A DNA stretch of 64,000 nt, taken from Lampris incognitus (Eukaryota; Chordata; Actinopteri; Lampriformes; Lampridae). A program made the translations under genes and the position numbers. Shown in pieces: positions 52,610 through 63,953 of the stretch. The DNA is taken from positions 87,258,427 through 87,322,426 of the forward strand of contig NC_079212.1 of the NCBI RefSeq assembly GCF_029633865.1, in the 5' to 3' direction. The notes under the pieces were generated by a model. It was not told the origin of the DNA and searched no databases. It worked only from the letters and a program-made list of their open reading frames with translations. Numbering within the stretch: position 1 is the first letter of the stretch; every line of letters starts with the position of its first letter.

Positions 52610-53868
52610 TCCCCCTTCCGGCGGCCTCGCCCAGTACCGTCCATGCTGTGTCTTTGTCCACGTCTGCGTCTCAGTTTGTCTTGGTTTGATGGCTGGGAGA
52701 GCTGCCGCTGGACCGGCTCGGGGAGCGTGGTCTGCTGCATCCGGTGGGCCCAGGGACCACGGCCCTGCCCGGAGCTGTGCCCGAAGAGGAAACACCGAGG
52801 GCGGTCTGACAGGACACGGAAGCGGGGCAAGCTAAGCTAACTCCTAGCCCGTGCAGACCGGCAGTTCCGGTAACACTGAGGGCGGTCTGAAAGGACACAG
52901 CAGGCTAAGCTAACTGCTAGCCCGTGCAGACCGGCAGTTCCGATAACACCGAGGGTGGTCTGGCGGCGGCCTCACCTAGTCTTCACTGTGTTTTAGTGTC
53001 GTCCTGTGGAGTGCGGGGAGATGTGTCGAAGGTGTCGGGCTGGGAGAGCTGCTGCTGGACCGGCTGGGGGAGCGTGGTCTGCTGCATCCGGTGGGCCCAG
53101 GGACCACGGCCCTGCCCGGAGCTGTGCCCGAAGAGGAAACACCGAGGGCGGTCTGACAGGACACGGAAGCGGGGCAAGCTAAGCTAACTCCTAGCCCGTG
53201 CAGACCGGCAGTTCCGGTAACACTGAGGGCGGTCTGAAAGGACACAGCAGGCTAAGCTAACTGCTAGCCCGTGCAGACCGGCAGTTCCGATAACACCGAG
53301 GGTGGTCTGGCGGCGGCCTCACCTAGTCTTCACTGTGTTTTAGTGTCGTCCTGTGGAGTGCGGGGAGGTGTGTCGAAGGTGTCGGGCTGGGAGAGCTGCT
53401 GCTGGACCGGCTGGGGGAGCCTGGTCTGCTGCGTCCGGTGGGCCCAGGGACCACGGCCCTGAGTGGAGCTGCACCCGAGGAGGAAACACCGAGGGCGGTC
53501 TGACAGGACGCGGAAGCGGGGCAGGCTAAGCTAACTGCTAGCCCATGCACACCGGCGGTTCTGGCAGTCCTCCTGGCTGTCGTTCGGTCTCTGGACGGTG
53601 GGATGTTCGGACTGTGTTGCTCCTAGTTGACTGTGTTGCTCCTAGTGGACTGTGTTGTGAACTGTTTGTAGTTTTTTGTTCTTTGTTCTCTCTGTTTTTC
53701 TATGTTTTTGGTGGTGTCGTTTTTGGGAAATGAAGAAAGTGTGTTTTTGTCTTTTGTGTCACCCCGCTGTGGGCTGGGGGGGGGGGCAGAATTTAGTTTC
53801 TTTCGTGTACGTAAGCACATGAAAGAAACGACAATAAACTGTTCCTGATTCCTGATTTGCTCGTGCTC
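52610..53868 (+). repeat. GC-rich teleost repeat with 347-bp tandem duplication
   Basis: A landmark (GTGCAGACCGGCAGTTCCGGT) recurs at 52851 and 53198, 347 bp apart, and the whole unit repeats with a few changes; a partial third unit ends near 53560. The end is CAATAAACTGTTCCTGATTCC, a LINE-like tail. A single-unit relative is at 55250-55775. It may be an L2-derived, internally deleted element. Confidence 0.75.
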
Positions 53869-53889
53869 GTTTCATCACAGCTGAGTGGG

Positions 53890-53989
53890 GCGGAGATGGA
53901 GGTGACACGTGGTGTCTTGCAGGACACCGTCGCAAGCGTTGCTGTCAGATTCTGTCCTGCAAGACACCACGTGTCACCTCCATCTCCGC
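53890..53989. repeat. 37-bp perfect inverted repeat
   Basis: Arms 53890-53926 and 53953-53989 are exact complements with a 26-nt loop. A second perfect 12-bp stem (CCGCTGCTACTG / CAGTAGCAGCGG, 53986-54016, loop 7 nt) overlaps its right edge. Confidence 0.92.
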
Positions 53990-54016
53990 TGCTACTGCCA
54001 AAGTCAGTAGCAGCGG

Positions 54017-54720
54017 AGAAGGGCTGTGCTCTCTGTGGAGGTGTGAGGTCGGAGGTCACCGCACACCTCATCTATCGGCCCGCGCACAGAAAGGCCTCAT
54101 ACCCGCATCTGAGCCTGAATCAGGAAATAGACCCGAATCGACTCCACATAAGAGGGTGGAGACACGGTGGTAATGCAGGGGGCGGTACAGCGAAAACACA
54201 CGAGGGAAGGTGATTGTGGCCTAGAGCGAGTGAGGTGGAAACCGCTTGCTAGCAGCAAAGATCATTGCTACTACAACAACGACCCACCACTCCTACTGCA
54301 GCTACTCCGTAGAGAGGTAATTAGACAGTAATGGTGATGATGCTAGTGTAATTGCTGTTGTTGCCGTCATTACCCAAGTTATTTTGCGGGTGGTGTTCAC
54401 CAACCTTTGGCCTCTAATGCTAATGTCCGGGTAGATGCCACCACGTGCCGGTGCCTATTTGGCATTCCTCATGTAAGGAAAATTAAATTCCCACAGCGTC
54501 GCCCTCAGTAATTAACATTTAGATGGCCAAGATGAGTTCTGCTCAACCGCCGGCCAGGATTAGTAACTTGAGGCGGCAGGAGACCAAGTTAGAAAATGAG
54601 ACAGTGCGTGTGACTATGGACTGAGACGGACAGGCAAGGCTGTGGCGTCCCATGGACAAGATGCAGGGAAATGTTCTTCACATTGCCTTTTCTCTGTTTT
54701 TCCTCTTTAAATTGTATTAT
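54017..54720. other. Repeat-poor intron sequence with TAAT motifs
   Basis: 54300-54590 contains GGTAATTAGACAGTAATGG, GTGTAATTGCTG and CAGTAATTAACATTTAGATG. No coding or repeat signal; candidate enhancer-like sequence. Confidence 0.35.
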
Positions 54721-54808
<88 letters not shown>

Positions 54809-54820
54809 TTATTTATTTAT
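54721..54820. repeat. (CTAT)n microsatellite
   Basis: About 21 CTAT units then TTTA units, directly before the SINE tail. Confidence 0.97.
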
Positions 54821-55200
54821 AACCCCCCCCCTTTTTTCTCCCTAATTTTCTCCGGCCAATTACCCAACTCCTCCGATCCGAGGGCTGCAGACTACCACAT
54901 GCCTCCTCCCATACATGTGGAGTCACCAGCCGCTTCTTTTCACCTGACAGTGAGGAGTTTCACCAGGGGGGCGTAGCGCGTGGGAGGATCACGCTATTCC
55001 CCCTGCCCCGAACAGGCGCCCTGACCGACCAGAGGAGGCGCTAGTGCAGCGGCCAGGACACACACCCACCCACATCCGACTTCCCACCCACAGACAATAT
55101 AGGGACACCCGACCAAGCCGGAGGTAACACGGGGATTCGAACTGGCGATCCCCGTGTTAGTAGGCAACGGAATAGACCGCCATGCTACCCGGACGCCCCA
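54821..55200 (-). mobile_element. tRNA-derived fish SINE (copy 2)
   Basis: On the minus strand: GGGGCGTCCGGGTAGCATGG head, B-box AGTTCGAATCCCCGTG, body, and A-rich tail read as TTTTTTCTCCC on the plus strand. Near full length. Confidence 0.93.
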
Positions 55201-55249
55201 TTTGTCCCATTGGTCAATGTAGTGTAATTGAAAATAGCGGCGCGAATTC

Positions 55250-56022
<773 letters not shown>

Positions 56023-56025
56023 CAC

Positions 56026-56090
56026 TGTACACACACGCACACGCACACACGCACACACGCACACGCATGCACGCACGCACGCACACAAGG
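56026..56090. repeat. (CACACG)n microsatellite in c1ql4 3' UTR
   Basis: Begins four bases after the stop codon: ACACACGCACACGCAC units. Confidence 0.9.
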
Positions 56091-56355
56091 CGCTTGTTTT
56101 TCTGTCCTGAAGAAGATTTTTGTCCTTGTCACGTGTGAAACTTCCTTCTTCCGTGGCTTCATTTCCGGTGCGGACACGCGTAATCTGACCAACAACGACA
56201 GACAAAGAGAGGTTGTGTAAAACAAACACAACATTGTATATAGTATATATTCCTCATAAGACACTTACCCCTGACAAACACGTGTGTGTAATCTTTATTT
56301 TGTACAGTAAAGTACAGGACGTGTGCGCATGGCTAAAGTACACAACCCAGTCTTC

Positions 56356-56385
56356 ACACACGCACACACACGCACACACACGCAC

Positions 56386-56464
<79 letters not shown>
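56356..56464. repeat. (CA)n microsatellite
   Basis: CACACG units then pure CA. Confidence 0.95.
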
Positions 56465-56467
<3 letters not shown>

Positions 56468-56715
56468 CCGTCGACGCTCCCTTATCAGGAGTAGTATTAA
56501 TGGCAGGATGACCATTCTGGCCAGCAGCTGAAAGCACGCGAGCTGATCTGGGGTAAGCCGAGGTGGTGGATTGGATTTGGCCTCTTTCTTATTTGCTTCT
56601 TCGCTCTGAGATGGGTTTTCAGAACTGCTGCGGAGGCTAAATGAGAAAAGTCATGAATATATTGATCAGAACCGATAATACACCTAATATCTTGAACATA
56701 TTCCAATATATTGTG

Positions 56716-56754
<39 letters not shown>
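56716..56754. repeat. (GT)n microsatellite
   Basis: About 18 GT units. Confidence 0.95.
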
Positions 56755-56799
56755 TGTGATTGTGTATGTTCATACACATTATATACATAGAAATCCTCA

Positions 56800-57465
56800 T
56801 AGCAGCACAAGAACAGGCACTCAGGACCAGATCAGCTGAGGCAGGGGTCTACCACACCAGACAAGACCCAAGACGCAGGCTGTGCAGAGACGCCCCTGAG
56901 GCAGTGCAGCACTTAATAGCAGGGTGTAAGATGCTAGCTGGGGAAGTGTACACTGAAAGGTATAACCAAGTGGCTGGGATAGTGTACAGCAACATCTGCA
57001 CTGAACGCAGACTGGAAGTCCCCAAGACCAGATGGGAGACACCGCCAAAGGTGGTTGAGAGTGGCAAAGCTAAGATCCCGTGGGACTTCAAGTTCCAGAC
57101 TGACAAGCAGGTGCTGGTTAACCAACCAGACATCGTGGTGTTGACAAGGAACAGAAGACGTCAGTAGTGATGGATGTAGCAATCCCAAGTGACGGCACAT
57201 CAGGACGAAAGAGCCTAAGAAACTAGAGAAATACCAAGGGCTGAGGCAAGTACTAGATCCGATGTGGAAGGTGTAGTCTACCGTAGTCCCAGTGGTAATA
57301 GGAGCACTAGGGGCTGTGACCCCCAAGCTGGGAGAGTGGCTCCAGCAGATTCCAGGAACATCTGAGGTCTCTGTCCAGAAGAGTGCGGTCCTAGAAACAG
57401 CTAAGATACTGTGCAGAACCCTCAAACTCCCAGACCTCTGGTAGAGGAGCCGAGCTTGAGGAAGA
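56800..57465 (+). pseudogene. LINE C-terminal end with restriction-like endonuclease
   Basis: Reads EQALRTRSAEAGVYHTRQDP, then a CCHC knuckle (CRDAPEAVQHLIAGC with RRRLC), ERYNQVAGIVYSNIC, VPKTRWETPPKVVE and QPDIVVLTRN. A stop follows at 57165. In further frames there is VMDVAIPSD-like sequence and an ending ...LPDLW. A CCHC knuckle followed by a PD...D nuclease is the arrangement of R2/R4/NeSL-type elements, which cut specific targets. Multiple breaks; the RT is absent. Confidence 0.65.
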
Positions 57466-57563
57466 CGACACCAGCTAAGGGAGAGGCATGGAGTGGTTAG
57501 TAAGAGTCCCTTAACACACAGGACATCAATACTGAGGTTAGGATTTGAGGTTTTGTCTGACCA

Positions 57564-57772
57564 GAGCTCCACGACAGAGCTCCACGACAGAGCTCCGTGA
57601 CAGAGCTCCATGACAGAGCTCCGTGACAGAGCTCCACGACAGAGCTCCGTGACAGAGCTCCACGACAGAGCTCCGTGACAGAGCTCCGTGACAGAGCTCC
57701 GTGAAAGAGCTCCACGACAGAGCTCCATGACATAGCTCCGTGACAGAGCTCCACGACAGAGCTCCGTCACTG
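57564..57772. repeat. 13-bp minisatellite (AGCTCCRYGACAG)n
   Basis: About sixteen units alternating CACGACAG, CGTGACAG and CATGACAG. It creates long open minus-strand frames (39-nt super-period). Confidence 0.93.
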
Positions 57773-58047
57773 AGGCAGCCTCCTTTGCTGCCGTCATGGC
57801 TCACCTCCTTCATTGTGAGCCTTGTCACCCTAATTTGAAACATCCATTAGAACTTAACACACATTTTGGTTGCATAATTAGTCTTTTTTTCAATAGCCCA
57901 GACTTTACGCCTTTCAACAAAATACTGAGGAAATGCGGGTGACTGCCGCCATACTGTACACACATGTCATGTATGTTTTCTTGCCTTACGTTGTCCTTCA
58001 TTTATGCTCCTGATTCACACGACAAAACCTACAAGCATTCGTTAGGA
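57773..58047. other. No feature recognised
   Basis: Mixed composition, no coding or repeat evidence. Confidence 0.4.
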
Positions 58048-58060
58048 GTGCTGTGCTCAG

Positions 58061-58518
58061 GGGCGTCCGGGTAGCGCTATTCCGTTGCCTACCAACACGG
58101 GGATCGCCAGTTCGAATCCCCGTGTGACCTCCGGCTAGGTCGGGCGTCCCTACAGACACAGTTGGCCGTGTCTGCGGGTGGGAAGCCGAATGTGGGTGTG
58201 TGTCCTGGTCGCTGCACTAGCGCCTCCTCTGGTCGGTCGGGGCGCCTGTTCAGGGGGGAGGGGGAACTGGAGGGTAATAGCGTGATCCTCCCACGCGCTA
58301 CGTCCCCCTGGTGAAACTCCTCCCTGTCAGGTGAAAAGAAGCGGCTGGTGACTCCACATGTATGGGAGGAGACATGTGGTAGTCTGCAGCCCTCCCCGGA
58401 TCGGCAGAGGGGGTGGAGCAGAGACCGGGACGGCTCGGAAGAGTGGGGTAATGGGCCAAGTACAATTGGGGAGAAAAAAATAAAATTAAAATAAAAAAAC
58501 CCAAACAGAACCAAGGGG
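58061..58518 (+). mobile_element. tRNA-derived fish SINE (copy 3), complete
   Basis: 13-bp duplication GTGCTGTGCTCAG at 58048-58060 and 58519-58531. Head GGGCGTCCGGGTAGCG, B-box GTTCGAATCCCCGTG, body, tail TTGGGGAGAAAAAAATAAAA. Confidence 0.96.
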
Positions 58519-58531
58519 GTGCTGTGCTCAG

Positions 58532-59389
58532 TGCACGTTTTGTTGTCTCCTTCAGGACGCGCTGAGACCAGGACGCTTACCGATTATACTGAGTTGTGCA
58601 GCTTTGCCTGTTTGACTCTACTTTATCTGTTCATCTCCAACACGGAGATCCAGACTGATGTCACGAACACACCTGAGGAAGCGAACACCAAGGTGTCCCT
58701 CTGGTTCGGAGTTCGGATTCGCCTCCAGTTTGACTGTCGGTGCAGCCATGCGGACCTCCGCTGAACACACGTTGTCCAGCTGTGGAACACACGTGGTCGA
58801 GCTGTGGAGCACGCCGAGGACGGCCTGAGCAGTCAACAGACGTTCATGCTCCTGCACGTCTTCATACCCTTGCGACCGGGACAGGACTTACTGTCCCAAC
58901 ATGAGCACCCCCGTAGGACCTCTCTGCGCGAGAGGAAGGGTGCAACGTGTGAAGCTTGGTGAGATTTGTGGTGCCCTGGTGATGTGTAAGTGTGGACCGA
59001 GATGAAGACCATATTATTGGATGCTGTACAGTAAACATCCTCCTGGCTAGCTAAACATAACCCGTGTGTCGTGTCGTACCCTGCTCTGTATGTTCCCTGG
59101 CACTGCTACGTGTGTCCAACACCACCCTGGAGTGTTGTTGTCGTGTTTTGCAAGCTGAGCTGTGTGTATTTGTCTGTCAGCATAGATCAACTGTGCCCCA
59201 GAGGAACAGAAACAAAATAAAAAAGAAAGCTGGGATAACTGTGTCACCGACTGAACCCGTCTCCTTCCTTTTCTCCTCCTCTTTGCAAAACAGTTCCAAC
59301 AAGGAGTTCCCACCTTCCTTGACTGAAATCTCAGGATATTGTAGAATTCACTCCAACGTTTGGCCTCGAGCATCACACATTGGGGGGGG
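58532..59389. other. No gene recognised
   Basis: Non-repetitive; open frames up to about 128 codons have no recognisable content. Confidence 0.4.
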
Positions 59390-59517
59390 GGGGTACCGCC
59401 ACTGCCGGGACGCGAACCCGTGTCCCCCGCGCCACAGGCGACTATGTTAACCAGTCGACTAAAGGGTCCGACCCGTTAGCCTAGGGCTAGCGAGTCTACT
59501 CATTCATGGTCGTTACA
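59390..59517 (-). repeat. tRNA-like LTR-type repeat (copy 9, antisense)
   Basis: On the minus strand TGTAACGACCATGAATGAG...CGGGTTCGCGTCCCGGC, truncated at its 3' side by a G-run. Gypsy C inserted two bases from its end. Confidence 0.78.
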
Positions 59518-59519
59518 CT

Positions 59520-59729
59520 TGTAATGTCCGTAGACGCCTTGTCTTACTGACATAAGAATAATTCAAGAACGAGCCGACTTCGTAGGTTCTTAACTGTGTA
59601 GCTTTTACTAGCGTTCATCCGAGTTACAACCTTCATAACATGCGCTTCTAACTTCCTGTATACGTCACACGCACTGCACGTACATCCGTGAGTAGGTCAA
59701 GTTAAACACGTGACCTTTCATTCATTACA
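59520..59729 (-). repeat. Gypsy C 3' LTR
   Basis: 210 bp; minus strand TGTAATGAATGAAAGG...GGACATTACA. Confidence 0.96.
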
Positions 59730-59855
59730 TCTCCCCCTCTAAGATTATTTTCTAAACATTTCTCTGAACATTTACTGCCAACAATTTTAACCTGTATATC
59801 ACCCCCCTTTTCACAAAAAATAAAAAATCCCCCGCAATACACAAGTCCATACGCC

Positions 59856-62800
59856 TCACAAATCCAGCCGGATTGCAGGCTTGCTCACCCTGCCAGAGCG
59901 AGTAACATATGGTGTGGAAGTTGGCATTTCTGCTGCTCGGGACTCATCCGTGTTTCCACTCTCCCCTGGAGTGACATGGTCAGGATCCCTGCTGACAAAG
60001 GTGAGTGTTTTGGGTGTGGCCAACAGGTGGCGCCTGTTCCTTCTGTAATGTTCACCTTGAGCTGTCTCCACTATGTAGGATCTGGGAGTGGAGCTCTGAC
60101 TGTGAACAACTGCTGGCATTGTCCATGTTTTCTGTCCATCAGGTTTGGTGAGTACTGCGTCACCCGAGTGCAGTGGGCGCAGTGTCCGCACGCCGTTCCT
60201 GCGGTTGTAGTAGAAAGCCTGCCTCGATTTGGCTGCGGCGTCAGCGGTTTTGATCAGTTCCTCTTTAGGCCAGGCCGGTTTCAGGTTATGCTGCAATGTG
60301 GGTAAGGTGGTTCTGAGTCTCCTACCCATGAGCAATTCCGCTGGACTGGCTCCAGTGGAAGAAGAGGGTGTAGCTCTGTATGTCAACAGGGCGAGGAGAG
60401 GGTCTTCCTGCCTTAATATGCTTTTGGCTATCTGAACAGCCCTCTCTGCCTGTCCATTACTCTGGGGGTAGTGTGGGCTTGAAGTCACATGGATGAAATC
60501 ATAATCCTCACTGAACCTCCTCATCTCTTCTGAAACTAGCTGTGGCCCATTATCACTAGCTACAATTTCAGGGATACCAAAACGTGCAAATGTAGCCTTC
60601 AGCCTAGCTACAACCTGACTGCTAGTAGTTGTTGGTAGATTTAGGATCTCCAAAAACCTGGAATAATAGTCAGACACTATCAAGTAGTTTTGCTTTTTGT
60701 ACTCACACAGGTCTATGCCAACTTTCTGCCATGGTCTGGATGGGAGCTCACTTGACATTAAAGGCTCTTTTCTCTGTGTGTTCTTGTGTTCTCTGCAGAA
60801 TTGACATTGCTGTATCTTTGTTGTAATGTGCTCTGTCATTTTGGGCCACCACACTGACTGGCTAGCTCTCTCTCTGCACTTAGCTATCCCCTGGTGCCCG
60901 TCGTGTATTCTGTCTAAGATCACCTCCCTCATCTCTGTGGGAATGACGATACGACTGCCTCTGATGACTAAACCATCTACCTCAGATAACTCCCCTCTCA
61001 CCTGATAAAAGTCTCTGACTGTCTCCGGCACTTTATCGACATACTCAGGCCAGCCGTGTCTGATGAAGCCCAACACTGTCTGAAGCTGCAGATCCCCATC
61101 CGTGCTCTGTTTTATCTCCTGCATCCTTTGAGGTGTGGCAGGCACCTGGCACACGATGGCATCAATGTGCGCTGCAACATCATCATGAGAAGCACCATCT
61201 CCGTAGCACTGCTCTGGGCCTCTGGAGAGTGCATCAGCCACAGCTAAAGTTTTGCCTGGTGCGTATTCAGCCACTGCATTGAAACGCATCAGCCTCATTA
61301 ACAGTCTCTGGCACCTAATGGGCACATTATCCAAGTCTTTGCTGTTCATGAGGGGCACTAGTGGTTTATGATCGGTGACAAGTCTGAAATTGTCAAGCCC
61401 AAACAAGTACTTCTCGAACCTTTCACATGCCCAGAAGCTGGCTAAGCGCTCTTTCTCGATCTGTGCGTACCTTGTCTCTGCGTCACTCAGCCGTCGGGAA
61501 CAGTAGGCCACGGGCTTCCAGTGTTCCCCGTGCTGCTGGAGCAGAACGCCTCCCAGCCCGTAGCTGCTGGCATCTGCTGACACCACCGTAGCCTTAGTGA
61601 CGTCGTAAAAGGTGAGTACCGGGGCGGTGGCGAGTGCTGCTTTAAGGTCTTGGAATGCTGTGTTCTGTGCAGGTCCCCACAGCCACTCTGTCGTTGCTTT
61701 AAGCAGTCCATAAAGCGGCTGACCTACAGTGGACAGCTCTGGGACGTATTTTGCCAAATAGTTCACCATCCCGAGGAACCTCTTGAGCTCCGTCACGTTC
61801 TGGGGCTGAGGAAAGTTCTCTATTCCGGCCACTTTGTCCGGGTCAGGTCTGATGCCTGCCTCGTTGATGATATGACCAAGGAAGCGGACTTGTTTCTGTT
61901 TGAACTTGCATTTCGCTTGGTTCAGTTTGAGACCTGCTGTTTCAATGACCCCCAGCGCCTCTGCTAGGCGCCGGTCATGGATTTCCTCAGTCTCTCCATG
62001 TATAAGGATGTCATCCATGTACACCTCTGTGCCCTCTAGCCCGGTCAGAGTTTCCGCCATCTTTCTCTGGAAAATCTCTGGAGCACTCGTTATACCAAAT
62101 GGAAGGCGGCAGAAAGCATACCTCCCAAATGGGGTGATGAAAGTGGTGAGCCCCCTGCTGTCTTCATGCAAGGGGATCTGGTAAAACCCACTTGCTGCAT
62201 CCAACGTTGTGAAGAACTTTGACCCTGCGAGCCTTGGCATTATTTCCTCCATAGTGGGCAGCACGTATTTCTCACGTTTCACCGCTCGATTCAGCCTCCT
62301 GAGGTCAGCGCAGCAGCGAACCTCTTTCTTGTTCGGTTTCAGCACCGGCACCATAGCGGCGCACCATTCTGTGGGCTGAGTCACTTTTTCAATAATGCCC
62401 TCATTTTCCATGCGCTGCAGTTCTTTCTTAACCAGTGGTACAAGTGGCAGCGGTATCCGTCTGGCTGTATGCACCGCGTATGGCTGGGCACCCTCCACCA
62501 GAGCTATTTTCACTGGGTCTGTTTTCAGCAGTCCACTTGAACCGAAAACTCCACTGACCTCATTCACCCGCTTCACTAGACCCATCTCCACTGCCTCTGG
62601 ACGACTCAGCAGACAGCTGCCTCTCCCCTTGATCACATACACTGGAAAGGAGTATTGTTTCTCCTTGTATTTGGTTGTGGCTTGAAACTGTCCTATGCAG
62701 CTGATGTTTCCACCTGGGCTTATGAAGCATGTGTCAGGAGGTCCCAGTTTTATGTTTGGCTTCAGCTTTTTAAATGTCCCTTGGTTGATAACAGTAGCGT

Positions 62801-63704
62801 CAGCCCCCGTGTCAATTTTAAAGGTTATTGGTACATCACTTATTGTTAAACTAACAGTCCAATCTTCCTGACTGCTCTCTTTGCCAACTTCTCCCAGAAA
62901 GTACAGCTGTTTATCCTCTTCAGTGACTTCTCTCACCGCTTTAGAGTGACATACACGCTCCCAATGTCCCTTTTTATGACACTTGTTGCACTTACTGTTC
63001 GTTGCAGGACACTTCCGCTCATCGGTGTGCTGCGTCTTGCCGCACCTCCCGCATTCGTCTACTTTGTTGGTTGCCGGACTGCCGCCACCATGACGCTGTC
63101 CGCCCTTTTTGTTTTGGCGTTCGTCCCGCCATCGGACAACATTGACGTTAGCCAGCAGGGCCTCTGGTTGGTTAGCTTGGAGGCTGAGCTGCTTTGTTAT
63201 TGCCTCCGCCTGGCGCACTTGTTCAATGACTTTCACCAGAGTAAGGTCCGCTGTGAGCTGGAACTGACGGGAGAGCACCTTATCTTTTATGCCCACTACC
63301 AGACGATCTCTGATATGTTCATCCCTCTTGTCCCCAAACTCACAGTGTTCAGACAGCTCATACAATGTCCGGATGTACATCTCCGCTGTCACTCCTGGCT
63401 GCTGGCTACGTTGATAGAAGCACGCCCTCTCATGTATGATGTTACGGCGGGGAATAAAGTAGCCGTCGAACTTTTTCAGTACGATATCATAGTCCACTTT
63501 ATCACCCTCCGCCGCGAAGTCAAACGAGCTGAATATCTTTTCAGCCTCGCTGCCCATTGCATAAATCAGCGAACTCACTTGAATCTCCCCGTCGTCTTTA
63601 TCCAGCTTTGTCGCGAGCCTGAAGCGCGAAAACCGTTGTCTCCACTCCGGCCATTCAACGGGGCAGTCAAACTTGAATTCACTCGGCGGATTAAACTTCG
63701 GCAT
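59856..63704 (-). CDS. Gypsy C gag-pol polyprotein, intact
   Basis: 1282 residues starting MPKFNPPSEFKFDCPVEWPE. Capsid 1-190, knuckles at about 218-252 (CGRCGKTQHTDERKC, CNKCHKKGHWERVC), protease FKIDTGADATVI near 295-306. RT has EVRCCADLRRLNRAV, FTTLDAASGFYQIPL, LPFGITSAPEIF and catalytic VYMDDILIHG near 561-570. RNase H has VVSADASSYGLGGVLL and VTDHKPLVPL. Integrase has HDGHQGIAKCRERA and CQFCREH, and its core VGIDLCEYK, ASDNGPQLVSEEM, PQSNGQAERAVQ. All catalytic residues expected of each domain are in place. Gag and pol are one frame. Mag-like lineage suspected. Confidence 0.96.
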   Translation of the reverse strand: MPKFNPPSEFKFDCPVEWPEWRQRFSRFRLATKLDKDDGEIQVSSLIYAMGSEAEKIFSSFDFAAEGDKVDYDIVLKKFDGYFIPRRNIIHERACFYQRSQQPGVTAEMYIRTLYELSEHCEFGDKRDEHIRDRLVVGIKDKVLSRQFQLTADLTLVKVIEQVRQAEAITKQLSLQANQPEALLANVNVVRWRDERQNKKGGQRHGGGSPATNKVDECGRCGKTQHTDERKCPATNSKCNKCHKKGHWERVCHSKAVREVTEEDKQLYFLGEVGKESSQEDWTVSLTISDVPITFKIDTGADATVINQGTFKKLKPNIKLGPPDTCFISPGGNISCIGQFQATTKYKEKQYSFPVYVIKGRGSCLLSRPEAVEMGLVKRVNEVSGVFGSSGLLKTDPVKIALVEGAQPYAVHTARRIPLPLVPLVKKELQRMENEGIIEKVTQPTEWCAAMVPVLKPNKKEVRCCADLRRLNRAVKREKYVLPTMEEIMPRLAGSKFFTTLDAASGFYQIPLHEDSRGLTTFITPFGRYAFCRLPFGITSAPEIFQRKMAETLTGLEGTEVYMDDILIHGETEEIHDRRLAEALGVIETAGLKLNQAKCKFKQKQVRFLGHIINEAGIRPDPDKVAGIENFPQPQNVTELKRFLGMVNYLAKYVPELSTVGQPLYGLLKATTEWLWGPAQNTAFQDLKAALATAPVLTFYDVTKATVVSADASSYGLGGVLLQQHGEHWKPVAYCSRRLSDAETRYAQIEKERLASFWACERFEKYLFGLDNFRLVTDHKPLVPLMNSKDLDNVPIRCQRLLMRLMRFNAVAEYAPGKTLAVADALSRGPEQCYGDGASHDDVAAHIDAIVCQVPATPQRMQEIKQSTDGDLQLQTVLGFIRHGWPEYVDKVPETVRDFYQVRGELSEVDGLVIRGSRIVIPTEMREVILDRIHDGHQGIAKCRERASQSVWWPKMTEHITTKIQQCQFCREHKNTQRKEPLMSSELPSRPWQKVGIDLCEYKKQNYLIVSDYYSRFLEILNLPTTTSSQVVARLKATFARFGIPEIVASDNGPQLVSEEMRRFSEDYDFIHVTSSPHYPQSNGQAERAVQIAKSILRQEDPLLALLTYRATPSSSTGASPAELLMGRRLRTTLPTLQHNLKPAWPKEELIKTADAAAKSRQAFYYNRRNGVRTLRPLHSGDAVLTKPDGQKTWTMPAVVHSQSSTPRSYIVETAQGEHYRRNRRHLLATPKTLTFVSRDPDHVTPGESGNTDESRAAEMPTSTPYVTRSGRVSKPAIRLDL

Positions 63705-63743
63705 GACCGCTCGTGTTCAGATACACAGACTATTCTGACACCA

Positions 63744-63953
63744 TGTAATGTCCGTAGACGCCTTGTCTTACTGACATAAGAATAATTCAAGAACGAGCCG
63801 ACTTCGTAGGTTCTTAACTGTGTAGCTTTTACTAGCGTTCATCCGAGTTACAACCTTCATAACATGCGCTTCTAACTTCCTGTATACGTCACACGCACTG
63901 CACGTACATCCGTGAGTAGGTCAAGTTAAACACGTGACCTTTCATTCATTACA
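63744..63953 (-). repeat. Gypsy C 5' LTR
   Basis: 210 bp, the pair of 59520-59729; no difference found on reading. Confidence 0.96.

Larger units (their letters stand above)
59520..63953 (-). mobile_element. Ty3/gypsy element C, complete, possibly active
   Basis: 4434 bp, 5-bp duplication ACACT (59515-59519 and 63954-63958). The two 210-bp LTRs look identical base for base. PBS on the minus strand TGGTGTCAGAATAGTC directly after the 5' LTR; polypurine tract AGAGGGGGAGA before the 3' LTR. The coding region is uninterrupted. Confidence 0.97.

Noticed and set aside
57497..57843. Minus-strand frame of MELCHGAL-type repeats
   Set aside because: Translation of the 13-bp minisatellite.
58519..59450. 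Downstream gene exons
   Set aside because: Open frames without recognisable content or consistent splice sites.
62946..63779. 277-codon plus-strand frame
   Set aside because: Antisense shadow of the gypsy C gag; no recognisable domain.
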